A DNA stretch of 9,000 bases from Planctomycetia bacterium (GTDB lineage Bacteria > Planctomycetota > Planctomycetia > Pirellulales > UBA1268): positions 1-9,000 of the forward strand of contig RFPF01000111.1 of NCBI GenBank assembly GCA_009926295.1, read 5' to 3'. Both the position numbers and the translations under genes were made by a program. The notes beneath the pieces were generated by a model. It did not search any database, had not been told where the DNA came from, and saw only the letters and a program-made list of their open reading frames with translations. Positions 1 through 6,509 of the stretch are shown here, one piece after another (positions within the stretch are counted from its first letter, which is position 1; every line of letters begins with the position of its first letter).

Positions 1-840
1 CCGCCACGGCACGGCGATGATCGCCGCGTCGCAGGCCAGCTCGTCGGCACCGTGGAGCACTCCCCGCACCGTTCCGGCCTCTCCCCGCGCGAGCCCCGTC
101 ACGGCGCGCTCCGTGCGGACGACGGCACCACGGCGCTCGAGCCAGGCGACGAGCCTCTCGCCGAAGAGCGTCCCGAGCGGCTCGAGCGGGACGTAGAGGT
201 CGGACGCGTCGCGATGGGCCAAAAAGGCGTCCCGCACCACCTTCCGTGCGGCGGGGACGCTCACGAGTTCGATCGATTCCCCGAGCGCGCTCTCGAGCAC
301 CGGCTGCCAGAACAGGTCGATGACCCGCGGCAGCTGGCCGATCCCGCGCAGCCAGGCCGCGGCCGACGGCCGCGTCGCATCATCCACGTCGTGGCTGCGC
401 GCGAGCTGGAGCATGCCCCGGCCGAGTGCGACCTTCTCGAACAGGGAGAAATGCCGCATCGAAAGGAGCAGGGGGGCCAGATGGAAGGGTGCCGGCAGCC
501 GGCTCGACGGCGTGCAGGCCGCCCGGGCGCCGTCCGGGCCGATGAACCACAGCGTGCGATCCCGGCGGATGCGGTCGGACAGCCCTGCGATCCTGCAGAG
601 GTCGAGAAAATTCGTGCAGCACCCCATGGCCACGTGCTGGCAGGCGTCGACGAGCCCGCCGCCCGCCGGGTCTTCGAACGAGGCGGCCCGGCCACCGCAG
701 CGGCGCCTGGCCTCGAGCAGCGTCACGCCCACGCCCCGCTCCACGAGCGCGGCCGCCGCGGCGAGTCCGGCGAGGCCGCCACCCACGATCGCCACCCGTG
801 GCGCTCCTCCCACCTCGACGGCGGCCGGCGACGCCTTCAT
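1..840 (-). CDS. hpnE: Hydroxysqualene dehydroxylase HpnE (3' end beyond window)
   Basis: FAD-dependent amine-oxidase-fold enzyme that reductively removes the hydroxyl of hydroxysqualene to give squalene, the third step after HpnC and HpnD. Translating the minus strand from the ATG at 840 gives 280 uninterrupted residues to the window edge. The N-terminus has the Rossmann dinucleotide-binding motif VAIVGGGLAGL (residues 16-26), an acidic residue at the end of the second strand (LLEARRRCGGRAASF, Glu43), and a segment QHVAMGCCTNF (68-78) matching the position of the family's conserved GQHV region. The ATG overlaps the hpnD stop (ATGA), indicating translational coupling. The family is about 420-450 residues, so roughly one third is missing. 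Gene order hpnC-hpnD-hpnE makes other FAD desaturases (phytoene-desaturase type) less likely. Confidence 0.93.
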   Translation of the reverse strand, partial: MKASPAAVEVGGAPRVAIVGGGLAGLAAAAALVERGVGVTLLEARRRCGGRAASFEDPAGGGLVDACQHVAMGCCTNFLDLCRIAGLSDRIRRDRTLWFIGPDGARAACTPSSRLPAPFHLAPLLLSMRHFSLFEKVALGRGMLQLARSHDVDDATRPSAAAWLRGIGQLPRVIDLFWQPVLESALGESIELVSVPAARKVVRDAFLAHRDASDLYVPLEPLGTLFGERLVAWLERRGAVVRTERAVTGLARGEAGTVRGVLHGADELACDAAIIAVPWR

Positions 841-1694
841 GGTCGTGGCCCCAGGACGACGCCTGCACAGGTTGCGGCGATGACTGCGGCCCGTGTCGGC
901 CTCGTCCGCCCGGTGAAGATCCGATCCCCGGCGCGGCGCACGGCCTTGAACAGTGCGCCGTAGCCCCCGTACATGGCGCGAAAGACGATGCGGCCGTCGG
1001 TCGTGAGCATGCGATCGAGCCCGGCAGCCTCGCGAAATCGCGCCGCCGCGCGGGCGACGTACATTCGCGCGAGTCGACCGACATGTGGGCCGGGCTGTCC
1101 GCCACCGAGATCGGCGGGCGAGCAGCCGCAGGACCGCAGATCTTCGTGGGCCAGATACAGCCGCCCCCGAGCGCGATCCTCCGGAATGTCGCGCAGGATG
1201 TTCGTCAGCTGGAACGCGAGGCCGCACGAATCGGCCGCCTCGAGGGCGTCGGCGGTGAGAAATCCCCAGATATGGATCGCAGCGATGCCGACCGCGCTGG
1301 CGACCCGGCGGCAATATGCTTCCACTTCGTGAAAGGTCTCGAATCCGCGATGGTCGAGGTCCATCCGTACGCCCGCGACGATGTCGAACAGGCTGGCTTC
1401 GGGGACGGCGAACCGCCGGGCCGTGTCCACGACGGCCCGCAGGACCGGATCGTCGACGTCGTCGCCACCGAGGGCTGACCGCAGTCGAGCCTCGAAGCCG
1501 TCGAGTTCGGCCGCTGCGCAGCGCGGGTCGGAAGCATCGTCGACGATGTCATCGGCCCGCCGACAGAACGCGTACAAGGCGGTCGTGCCCAGGCGTTTCT
1601 CCGCAGGAAGCAGCCGGATCGGCAGGGCGAAACTCGATCCCGAGCGGCGCAGCACCTCGGCACAGGCGGCGTGATCGGCGGCCAGCGACTTCAT
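837..1694 (-). CDS. hpnD: Presqualene diphosphate synthase HpnD
   Basis: Trans-isoprenyl diphosphate synthase of the squalene/phytoene synthase superfamily. HpnD condenses two farnesyl diphosphates to presqualene diphosphate. From the chosen start the protein has 285 residues. The first Mg-binding aspartate motif is YAFCRRADDIVDD (Asp48-Asp53) and the second is LTNILRDIPED (Asp169, Asp173), followed by RARGRLYL. The open frame extends 16 codons upstream, but the ATG at 1694 overlaps the hpnC stop as ATGA, the same arrangement as at the hpnD/hpnE junction, so that start is preferred. The last ~18 residues include a hydrophobic stretch (AAVIAATCAGVVLG) that could touch the membrane; this is an inference. 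The HpnC/HpnD split is made from gene order and from the DDIVDD and NILRDIPED forms. Confidence 0.95.
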   Translation of the reverse strand: MKSLAADHAACAEVLRRSGSSFALPIRLLPAEKRLGTTALYAFCRRADDIVDDASDPRCAAAELDGFEARLRSALGGDDVDDPVLRAVVDTARRFAVPEASLFDIVAGVRMDLDHRGFETFHEVEAYCRRVASAVGIAAIHIWGFLTADALEAADSCGLAFQLTNILRDIPEDRARGRLYLAHEDLRSCGCSPADLGGGQPGPHVGRLARMYVARAAARFREAAGLDRMLTTDGRIVFRAMYGGYGALFKAVRRAGDRIFTGRTRPTRAAVIAATCAGVVLGPRP

Positions 1695-2689
1695 CGGGTA
1701 CCTGCGAACGAAAGGACCTGCAGTTCCCACCACGCGCCCCACGCCAATCGCAGCTTTTCAAAGCGTCCGACCGTGGGCCGGGTGCGCAGCGTGTCGTGGT
1801 CGCAGCGTTCGATCGCCCTGGCCACGGCCCGGCCACCGGCGAGGAACATCCGGATCGCGGGGCGAAGCAGCGCCGGCCCCCGCTCCACGAGCGGCGCCCC
1901 ACGGTCGAACAGCGTGCCGGCCCACGCCACCTCCTCCTGCAGAAGCGCCCGCAGCGCTCGTGAAGCGGACGCGGCGTCGAGATCCGTCTCGTCGAGGCCG
2001 TGGCGTTGCAGGTCGGCGGCGGGCAGGTACACGCGTCCGGCACGCCGGTCACGCTTGACGTCCTGCCAGAAATTCACGAGTTGCAGGGCGGTGCAGATGG
2101 AGTCGGACATCGCGACGAGTTCCGGATCGTGGCAACCCTCGAGCCCGAGCACGATCCGACCAACGGGGTTGGCCGACCGCCTGCAGTACTCGAGCAGGGC
2201 GGCACGATCCGGGTAGCGGACGGCCACCTGCCGGGCGTCGAAGGCCTGGTCCTCCTCGAAGGCTGAAAGCAGGTCGGCGAACGGCTCGATCTTCAAGTCA
2301 GAATGCCGCACGGTCTCCGCGAGGGCCACATACACCGGATGCTCCGGACGACCGGCGAAGCAGGCCTCGAGGCCGCGTCGCCATGCCGCCAGCCCATCCG
2401 CGGCCGCGGCCGACGACGCCGCTTCGTCGGCGAGGTCGTCGCTCCAGCGGGCGAAGGCGTAGACGTTGGCCAGATGCTGGCGGAGGTGGGCAGGAACGAG
2501 CCGCGTGGCCACGGTGAAATTTTCGTAGTGCCGCGCGGCGACCGTCCGGCAGAACGCCTGTGCCGACGCGAGGTCTCCGGCCTGAGGCACCGCCGCAATC
2601 CGCCACGCGACGGGATCTCGATCCTCAGCTGCAGTCCTGCAAACGCCCGGTGGAGGCGGTGGATTCCCGGTGATTCCGGCGGCTGGCAT
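1691..2689 (-). CDS. hpnC: Hydroxysqualene synthase HpnC
   Basis: Squalene/phytoene synthase superfamily member. In the HpnCDE route this enzyme converts presqualene diphosphate to hydroxysqualene, acting between HpnD and HpnE. The protein has 332 residues. The core begins near residue 40 (ASAQAFCRTVAARHYENF). The first aspartate motif is VYAFARWSDDLADE (76-89) and the second is LQLVNFWQDVKRDRRAGRVYLP (202-223, key Asp210 and Asp214). The first ~38 residues are proline/alanine-rich and lie before the usual family start. No clear Shine-Dalgarno precedes the ATG at 2689, and a GTG at codon 34 is an alternative, so the N-terminus is uncertain. It is the first gene of the hpnCDE operon; its promoter should lie in the space shared with the divergent ispH. 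Confidence 0.95.
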   Translation of the reverse strand: MPAAGITGNPPPPPGVCRTAAEDRDPVAWRIAAVPQAGDLASAQAFCRTVAARHYENFTVATRLVPAHLRQHLANVYAFARWSDDLADEAASSAAAADGLAAWRRGLEACFAGRPEHPVYVALAETVRHSDLKIEPFADLLSAFEEDQAFDARQVAVRYPDRAALLEYCRRSANPVGRIVLGLEGCHDPELVAMSDSICTALQLVNFWQDVKRDRRAGRVYLPAADLQRHGLDETDLDAASASRALRALLQEEVAWAGTLFDRGAPLVERGPALLRPAIRMFLAGGRAVARAIERCDHDTLRTRPTVGRFEKLRLAWGAWWELQVLSFAGTR

Positions 2690-2742
2690 GGACCGTGGTT
2701 CCGTGGTTGCTGGACGAGTCTTCCACTGCGGTGCACTGCTCC

Positions 2743-2753
2743 ATGATAATCAT
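2743..2753. promoter_or_regulatory. Candidate overlapping -10 elements for ispH and hpnC
   Basis: The odd-centred palindrome ATGATAATCAT is the only AT-rich spot between the divergent hpnC and ispH starts. It offers GATAAT on the plus strand (2745-2750, five of six to TATAAT) toward ispH and TATCAT on the minus strand (2743-2748, five of six) toward hpnC. No good -35 hexamer is seen at 16-18 bases for either direction, and planctomycete promoters are poorly defined, so this is only a candidate. Confidence 0.3.
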
Positions 2754-2775
2754 GTGGCGGTCGGAGACCGCCACA
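2753..2775. promoter_or_regulatory. Perfect 10-bp inverted repeat upstream of ispH
   Basis: Arms TGTGGCGGTC and GACCGCCACA flank a GGA loop, with no mismatch. It ends 23 bases before the ispH ATG and directly abuts the AT-rich -10-like element. It could be an operator shared by ispH and hpnCDE, or a hairpin at the 5' end of the ispH mRNA. No T-run follows on either strand, so it does not look like an intrinsic terminator. The repeat is seen directly; the role is inferred. Confidence 0.5.
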
Positions 2776-2798
2776 GAGCCGCCTTCCGGAACCATGAG

Positions 2799-3752
2799 AT
2801 GAAGATTCTGCTCGCCAGCCCGCGGGGCTTCTGTGCGGGAGTCAACATGGCGATCGAGACGCTTGAGACCGCGATCCGTCTCCACGGAACCCCGATCTAC
2901 GTCTATCACGAGATCGTGCACAACAAGCACGTGGTCGACCGCTTCGTGCGCGAGGGTGCGGTCTTCGTCGATCGAGTGGAGGACGTCCCGGTGGGGGCGG
3001 TGCTCCTGTTCTCGGCGCACGGGGTGGCTCCCGAGGTCCGGCGGGTGTCGGCGGAGCGACGGTTGAGGGCGATCGACGCCACGTGCCCGCTCGTCACGAA
3101 GGTGCACCTCGAGGCGATCAAGTATGCGAAGGCCGGCTACCGGATCGTGCTCATCGGCCACGAAGGGCACGACGAGGTCATCGGCACGATGGGGCAGGCC
3201 CCAGACGCCTTCACGCTCGTGGACAGCACCACGGAGGTCGACGCGCTCGCATTCGGCCCGACCGACAAGCTCGCCTACCTCACGCAGACCACGCTTTCGG
3301 TGGACGACGCCTCGCGGATCATCCAGCGGCTCAAGGAGCGATTTCCCCAGATCGTCGGCCCGCCGAAGGACGACATCTGCTACGCCACCCAGAACCGGCA
3401 GGAGGCAGTACGGATTCTGTCGGAGGATGCCGACATCGTGATCGTCCTCGGCAGCCAGAACAGTTCGAACAGCCAACGACTGGCCGAACTGGCCCGCGAC
3501 AACGGTATTCGCGCCTACCTGATCGACGGCGCCAACGAGATCGCCCCGGGCTGGTTCACGGGCGACGAGACCGTGGTGATCACGGCGGGCGCAAGCGCGC
3601 CCGAAAGCGTGGTGCAGGACTGCGTGACCTGGCTCACGTCCCGCTATGGAGCCGTCGTGGAGGAGCGGATGATCCGCGCCGAGGAAGTGTATTTTCCGCT
3701 GCCGAAGGAACTGCGTGGTTCCGCGGCGACGGTGAAACTGCCGATGGCGTGA
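2799..3752 (+). CDS. ispH: 4-hydroxy-3-methylbut-2-enyl diphosphate reductase IspH (LytB)
   Basis: Cytoplasmic iron-sulfur enzyme of the MEP pathway that reduces HMBPP to IPP and DMAPP. The protein has 317 residues, close to the usual length. The three cluster cysteines are present: Cys12 in SPRGFCAGV, Cys96 in DATCPLVTKVH and Cys194 in DDICYATQNR. Substrate-pocket motifs also fit: HNKHVV (His41), SAHGV (His74), GHEGHDEVIGT (His124, Glu126), TQTT (163-166), SQNSSNS (219-225) and ASAPES (265-270). The frame is open 43 codons upstream, but MKILLASPRGFCAGV is the standard IspH N-terminus, so the start is at 2799; only a weak purine stretch precedes it. It is the only plus-strand gene here, divergent from hpnC and convergent with the GNAT gene, whose stop codon is 10 bases away. 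Confidence 0.97.
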   Translation: MKILLASPRGFCAGVNMAIETLETAIRLHGTPIYVYHEIVHNKHVVDRFVREGAVFVDRVEDVPVGAVLLFSAHGVAPEVRRVSAERRLRAIDATCPLVTKVHLEAIKYAKAGYRIVLIGHEGHDEVIGTMGQAPDAFTLVDSTTEVDALAFGPTDKLAYLTQTTLSVDDASRIIQRLKERFPQIVGPPKDDICYATQNRQEAVRILSEDADIVIVLGSQNSSNSQRLAELARDNGIRAYLIDGANEIAPGWFTGDETVVITAGASAPESVVQDCVTWLTSRYGAVVEERMIRAEEVYFPLPKELRGSAATVKLPMA

Positions 3753-3762
3753 CACGGTCCGG

Positions 3763-4284
3763 TCACCCGTCCTTGGGCAGGCCGGGCGTCGGCAGGATGA
3801 TCTGATACAGGGCGGCGTCGAGCCACCGCCCGAACTTGAAGCCGGCCTGCTGAATCGTGCCCGATCGCGTGAACCCCGCGCGTTCGTGGAGCCCGATGCT
3901 GGCTGCATTCGCGGCATCGACCACACCCACCATCACGTGATACTGCTGATCTCCGGCAGCCGTGATCAGTTGTCGCAGCAGTGCCGAGCCGATGCCCCGG
4001 CCTCGATGGTCGCGATGCACGTACACGGAGTGTTCGACGGTGTACTTGTAGGCGGGAAACGCCCGAAAGGGGCCGAACGTGGCGAACCCGGCCAGTTCGT
4101 TCGAGCCGCCGATCGCCCCGATCACGGGATAGCGGCCGTCCCGCTTGGCCCGGAACCAGGCCGGCATGCTGTCGATGGTGCGCGCGTGATACTCGTAGAT
4201 CGCGGTCGAATTGACGATCGCGTCGTTGAGGATGTCGAGGATCGCGGTGGCGTGCAGTTCCTCCCGACACGTGATCAGATCCAC
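3763..4284 (-). CDS. GNAT N-acetyltransferase, phosphinothricin/methionine-sulfone type
   Basis: Acetyl-CoA-dependent N-acetyltransferase of the Pat/Bar/MnaT branch, whose members acetylate phosphinothricin, methionine sulfone or sulfoximine, or free amino acids. Protein of 173 residues. Visible landmarks are the N-terminal NDAIVNSTAIYEYHARTID (20-38), the strand EHSVYVH (85-91), the acetyl-CoA pyrophosphate loop RGRGIGS (94-100), and the family-typical C-terminal NAASIGLHERAGF (126-138) and GFKFGRWLD (148-156). The start is GTG at 4284, supported by AAGGAAGGA on the minus strand at 4301-4293 with an 8-base spacer. The gene stands alone and converges on ispH, with no target or resistance gene nearby to name the substrate. 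A role in detoxifying amino-acid analogues or amines is inferred. Confidence 0.9.
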   Translation of the reverse strand: MDLITCREELHATAILDILNDAIVNSTAIYEYHARTIDSMPAWFRAKRDGRYPVIGAIGGSNELAGFATFGPFRAFPAYKYTVEHSVYVHRDHRGRGIGSALLRQLITAAGDQQYHVMVGVVDAANAASIGLHERAGFTRSGTIQQAGFKFGRWLDAALYQIILPTPGLPKDG

Positions 4285-4292
4285 GCCGCGCG

Positions 4293-4301
4293 TCCTTCCT
4301 T
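4293..4301 (-). promoter_or_regulatory. Ribosome binding site deciding the GNAT GTG start
   Basis: AAGGAAGGA on the minus strand ends 8 bases before the GTG at 4284. It is the strongest Shine-Dalgarno-like sequence noticed in the window and fixes a non-ATG start. A nearby ATG at 4304 opens only a nine-codon frame. Confidence 0.65.
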
Positions 4302-4348
4302 CATGTCACGGGGTGCCGCCGGTCCCGGCGTACTGCAACCGTTCGTCG

Positions 4349-4768
4349 TCAGGGGATCCAGCCGGGCAACTGGGATGCCTGGCGGATCCATTCCACCACC
4401 AGCCGCTCATCGAGCGGAGTGTCTTCATGGATGTCGAGGTATCGGACGTCCTTCTGCTTCGACTTTCCGGGTGGCATCGGACGCAGGGCGGCTCCGCGAA
4501 AAAACGAGACTTTGACGTACTTCGTGAAGCAGTGGTACCCGAGAAACCAGCCTCTCCCCTCGATGCCGTAGAGCGGGGAGTTCCATTTGACGGCCTTGCA
4601 GACGTGCGGCACGGTCTCGACGATCAGCCGATCGAGTTGCCGCCCCACCTCGCGTTTCCAGCCGGGCATCGCGGCGATGTAGTCCTTGACCGGCGCCGCC
4701 CCGTCCGCCTTTGCGATCTGGGGGTTGCCGCCCGAAAGGAGCACGATCTTGGCCGACTTTTTGGGCAC
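4349..4768 (-). CDS. DUF1801 / YdhG-like protein
   Basis: Small cytoplasmic protein of the DUF1801 family, which has no firmly assigned biochemical role. With the preferred start it has 139 residues. Visible landmarks are the helical VKDYIAAMPGWKREVGRQLDRL segment (28-49), the characteristic KAVKWNSPLYG (58-68), an aromatic GWFLGYHCFTKYVKVSFFRGA core (73-93) and a C-terminal LDIHEDTPLDERLVVEWIRQA region (111-131). An ATG at 4801 is in frame, but the GTG at 4768 has AAAGGAG on the minus strand at 4780-4774 with a 5-base spacer, whereas the ATG has none, so GTG is chosen. An odd point is the lysine-rich, proline-containing GKSKQKD loop in place of a smooth sheet edge. It lies between the GNAT gene and a small exported protein, with no obvious functional link to either. 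Confidence 0.85.
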   Translation of the reverse strand: MPKKSAKIVLLSGGNPQIAKADGAAPVKDYIAAMPGWKREVGRQLDRLIVETVPHVCKAVKWNSPLYGIEGRGWFLGYHCFTKYVKVSFFRGAALRPMPPGKSKQKDVRYLDIHEDTPLDERLVVEWIRQASQLPGWIP

Positions 4769-4855
4769 GGATGCTCCTTTCACGAATCGACGGACGTCCA
4801 TCTGGCCGTGGACGAGGATCTCGGCAGAAGCCTCCGAGCTCGCCCGGCCGTCGCT

Positions 4856-5062
4856 TCAGTTCTTCTGGATCCACCAATGGGTCTGCTTGTTGTCCGTTGC
4901 CGGGCACTTGGTGAACCGTGGGGGATTGTCGCCCTGATACTGCTGATGGCAGCGGTTACACTCCCAGAGTTTTGTGGCGGCCATGGCAAGACCCGCGCCA
5001 CCGAGCACCAGCGTGCCTGCGAGGCAGGCGACACCCAGGCAGAGACTCCTTCGCACGATCAT
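4856..5062 (-). CDS. Small exported protein with C-x2-C...C...H zinc-ribbon-like pattern
   Basis: Protein of 68 residues. The N-terminus is a clear export signal: basic MIVRR, a hydrophobic core, and a likely signal-peptidase site after LAMA at residue 28. That leaves a mature peptide of about 40 residues, outside the cytoplasm. It contains WECNRCHQQYQGDNPPRF (33-50), then KCP (Cys53) and THWW (His62). Three cysteines plus a histidine spaced like a rubredoxin-type or zinc-ribbon knuckle suggest one bound metal. CNRCH is formally a CxxCH haem motif, but the third cysteine, the PP turn and the HWW end favour a zinc ribbon. AGGAG on the minus strand lies 8 bases before the ATG, so the gene looks real. 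Its function is unknown. Confidence 0.72.
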   Translation of the reverse strand: MIVRRSLCLGVACLAGTLVLGGAGLAMAATKLWECNRCHQQYQGDNPPRFTKCPATDNKQTHWWIQKN

Positions 5063-5218
5063 TCAACTGTCTCCTGCAGACGAGGAACTCGGGGACCAGG
5101 CCAGGCCCCCCACCGGGGGAGTATCGTACCGGGACCGGCGGCCTGCTGGCAAGGCGCGAACAAGTCCGACCATGGCGACGAGACGCCCCGATTGCACCCC
5201 GAGCCGCCGCGTCACAGT

Positions 5219-5509
5219 TCATCGCCGGCCCGCTGAATCGCCGGGCCCGGATTCGACATCCTCTCCCCATCGCCAGCGTGGTGGCTCTCCCCGTATCCAG
5301 CAGATGCAAACCGTCGCACACGACGCGATCACGACTCCGAACACGAACGTGGCCGGATTCCTCGCCGGGTTCACGAGTACGCTCAGTGCGATCAACACAA
5401 GCACGAACGCCACGAGAACCACCCACCCTTGCCAACGGATCGGGAGTCCCCACCCCCATCCGTATGTTTTCGCGGGGAACCAGTAGATACGCGCCCGTGG
5501 TGGCTGCAT
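5219..5509 (-). CDS. Conserved small two-helix membrane protein
   Basis: Protein of 96 residues of a hypothetical family I recognise by pattern but cannot name. A polar N-terminus with IYWFPAKTYGWGWGLPIRWQGW (8-29) leads into a first membrane helix (about 29-47, VVLVAFVLVLIALSVLV). A short NPARNPAT loop and a second helix (about 53-71) follow, then the C-terminal GEPPRWRWG motif (74-82) and a polar tail. Tryptophan- and glycine-rich ends flanking two helices are typical of this type, and both ends probably face the same side. The ATG at 5509 fits the family N-terminus, and a GTG at 5527 is an alternative; neither has a strong ribosome site. It follows the aquaporin gene on the same strand after 172 bases, so it may have its own promoter. 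Confidence 0.75.
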   Translation of the reverse strand: MQPPRARIYWFPAKTYGWGWGLPIRWQGWVVLVAFVLVLIALSVLVNPARNPATFVFGVVIASCATVCICWIRGEPPRWRWGEDVESGPGDSAGRR

Positions 5510-5681
5510 GTGGCTGTTCGTTTCCGTCACGTCCCGCGTTTCGAACACTTCATGGACACCTGAAACGAAGAATTCTGACGCGGGTGATCGCACCAGCGGC
5601 AGGCCCGGCCCCGGCCCTTGAACAGTGGGCAGCCGAGGTTGCCGGGCGCCCCAAACCCTACAACGACTCCATGGACGACGG

Positions 5682-6365
5682 TCACGGTGACCCTCGAGCA
5701 GGGACGGAGCAGCACCCGGCTCCACGTACGCAACGGCAGACGGGAACCGCCAGGGCTGCGCCGATGACGGGGGCGGTCATGTAGAGCCACAGCGACCCGA
5801 GCTGCCAGGAAACAAGGGCCGGCCCGAGGGATCGCGCCGGATTCATGGAGGCTCCACTGACCGGGCCGGCAAAGAGCGCCTCCACGGCGACGACGGCACC
5901 GATGGCGAGGCCAGCCATGATCCTGTGTCCACTCCCATCGTCGGAAACGCTGAGGATCACAAACATCAACCCGGCGGTCAGGAGCACCTCCAGCACCCAC
6001 GACTGGTGAGGAGGCCCGGCCGGGACGGTGGCACCGAGGCCGACGTCGGCCGGAAACAAGAACCGCACGACCAGACTTGCGAGGACTGCCCCGGCACACT
6101 GGCTCAGAACGTACGGAACCACGAGACGGCCTGGGAATCGCCGCGCGACATACAAGCCGAACGTGACCGCCGGGTTCAAGTGAGCGCCGGATACATCGCC
6201 GACTGCAGCGATCATGGCGAACACGACAAGACCGAAGGTCAGGGCGACCCCGACCTGGGATATCGCGCCGCCGCTGTTTACGACGATGGCCGCGGTGCCC
6301 GCGAATACCAGGCCGAACGTGCCGATCGCCTCGGCGGAAATCATCTTGTGAAGTGAAGTGGACAC
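5682..6365 (-). CDS. Aquaporin / MIP-family channel, NIP-like
   Basis: Inner-membrane major intrinsic protein that passes water or small uncharged solutes. The protein has 227 residues with six predicted helices. Both pore boxes are intact: SGAHLNPAVT (NPA at 64-66) and SGASMNPARSLGP (NPA at 175-177, Arg178). By alignment to known MIPs the selectivity-filter residues would be Phe44, Ala163, Ala172 and Arg178. That is wider and less polar than the AqpZ filter (Phe-His-Thr-Arg), as in NIP-type or bacterial AqpN-like channels that can carry glycerol-sized solutes or metalloid acids. Start is GTG at 6365, with GAAGG seven bases upstream; an internal ATG at 6344 is possible. The last ~18 residues are cysteine-rich and unusual. 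No ars genes are nearby, so the substrate is open. Confidence 0.92.
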   Translation of the reverse strand: MSTSLHKMISAEAIGTFGLVFAGTAAIVVNSGGAISQVGVALTFGLVVFAMIAAVGDVSGAHLNPAVTFGLYVARRFPGRLVVPYVLSQCAGAVLASLVVRFLFPADVGLGATVPAGPPHQSWVLEVLLTAGLMFVILSVSDDGSGHRIMAGLAIGAVVAVEALFAGPVSGASMNPARSLGPALVSWQLGSLWLYMTAPVIGAALAVPVCRCVRGAGCCSVPARGSP

Positions 6366-6509
6366 GCATCAACCTTCTTTCGTTTCAGCGACTCGATCGC
6401 ACCGAGGAGGTGTCCGAACGATGTCGATCCGCGCACCGCGACCATCTGCGAACCACACTGGCTGATTTTATCGCGAGCCCGCTGCATCGTCTGGTTCGGC
6501 TGACGGAAA

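Noticed and set aside
52..963. 303-codon plus-strand open frame
   Set aside because: It is antisense to hpnE, whose minus-strand translation shows an FAD-binding motif and runs open to the edge.
2670..2798. In-frame 43-codon extension of ispH
   Set aside because: IspH proteins begin at the MKILLASPRGFCAGV block with Cys12; the extension overlaps the hpnC start and carries the inverted repeat, so it is regulatory DNA rather than coding.
3749..3766. GTGAC...GTCAC stem between ispH and the GNAT gene as a two-way terminator
   Set aside because: Only 5 bp with an 8-base loop and no T-run; the symmetry comes largely from the two convergent TGA stop codons.
2625..3926. 433-codon minus-strand open frame opposite ispH
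   Set aside because: It mirrors the strongly supported ispH codons, is Arg/His/Asp-rich with no recognisable domain, and arises because high-GC genes leave the opposite frame free of stops.
4275..4304. Nine-codon ATG frame overlapping the GNAT start, as a possible leader peptide
   Set aside because: Its own ATG has no ribosome site, and the purine-rich codons are better explained as the Shine-Dalgarno of the GTG start it overlaps.
4943..4960. CNRCH read as a c-type haem attachment site
   Set aside because: A single haem protein of 40 mature residues lacking a distal Met or His helix is unlikely; the third Cys and the HWW ending fit a zinc-ribbon-like fold better. Not fully excluded.
5107..5119. 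CCCCC-ACC-GGGGG stem between the 96-residue membrane protein and the small exported protein
   Set aside because: A short homopolymer stem with no following T-run in GC-rich DNA; expected by chance and not enough to call a terminator.
4211..5236. 341-codon plus-strand open frame
   Set aside because: It runs antisense to the DUF1801 gene, the small exported protein and part of the GNAT gene, with low-complexity composition and no motif.
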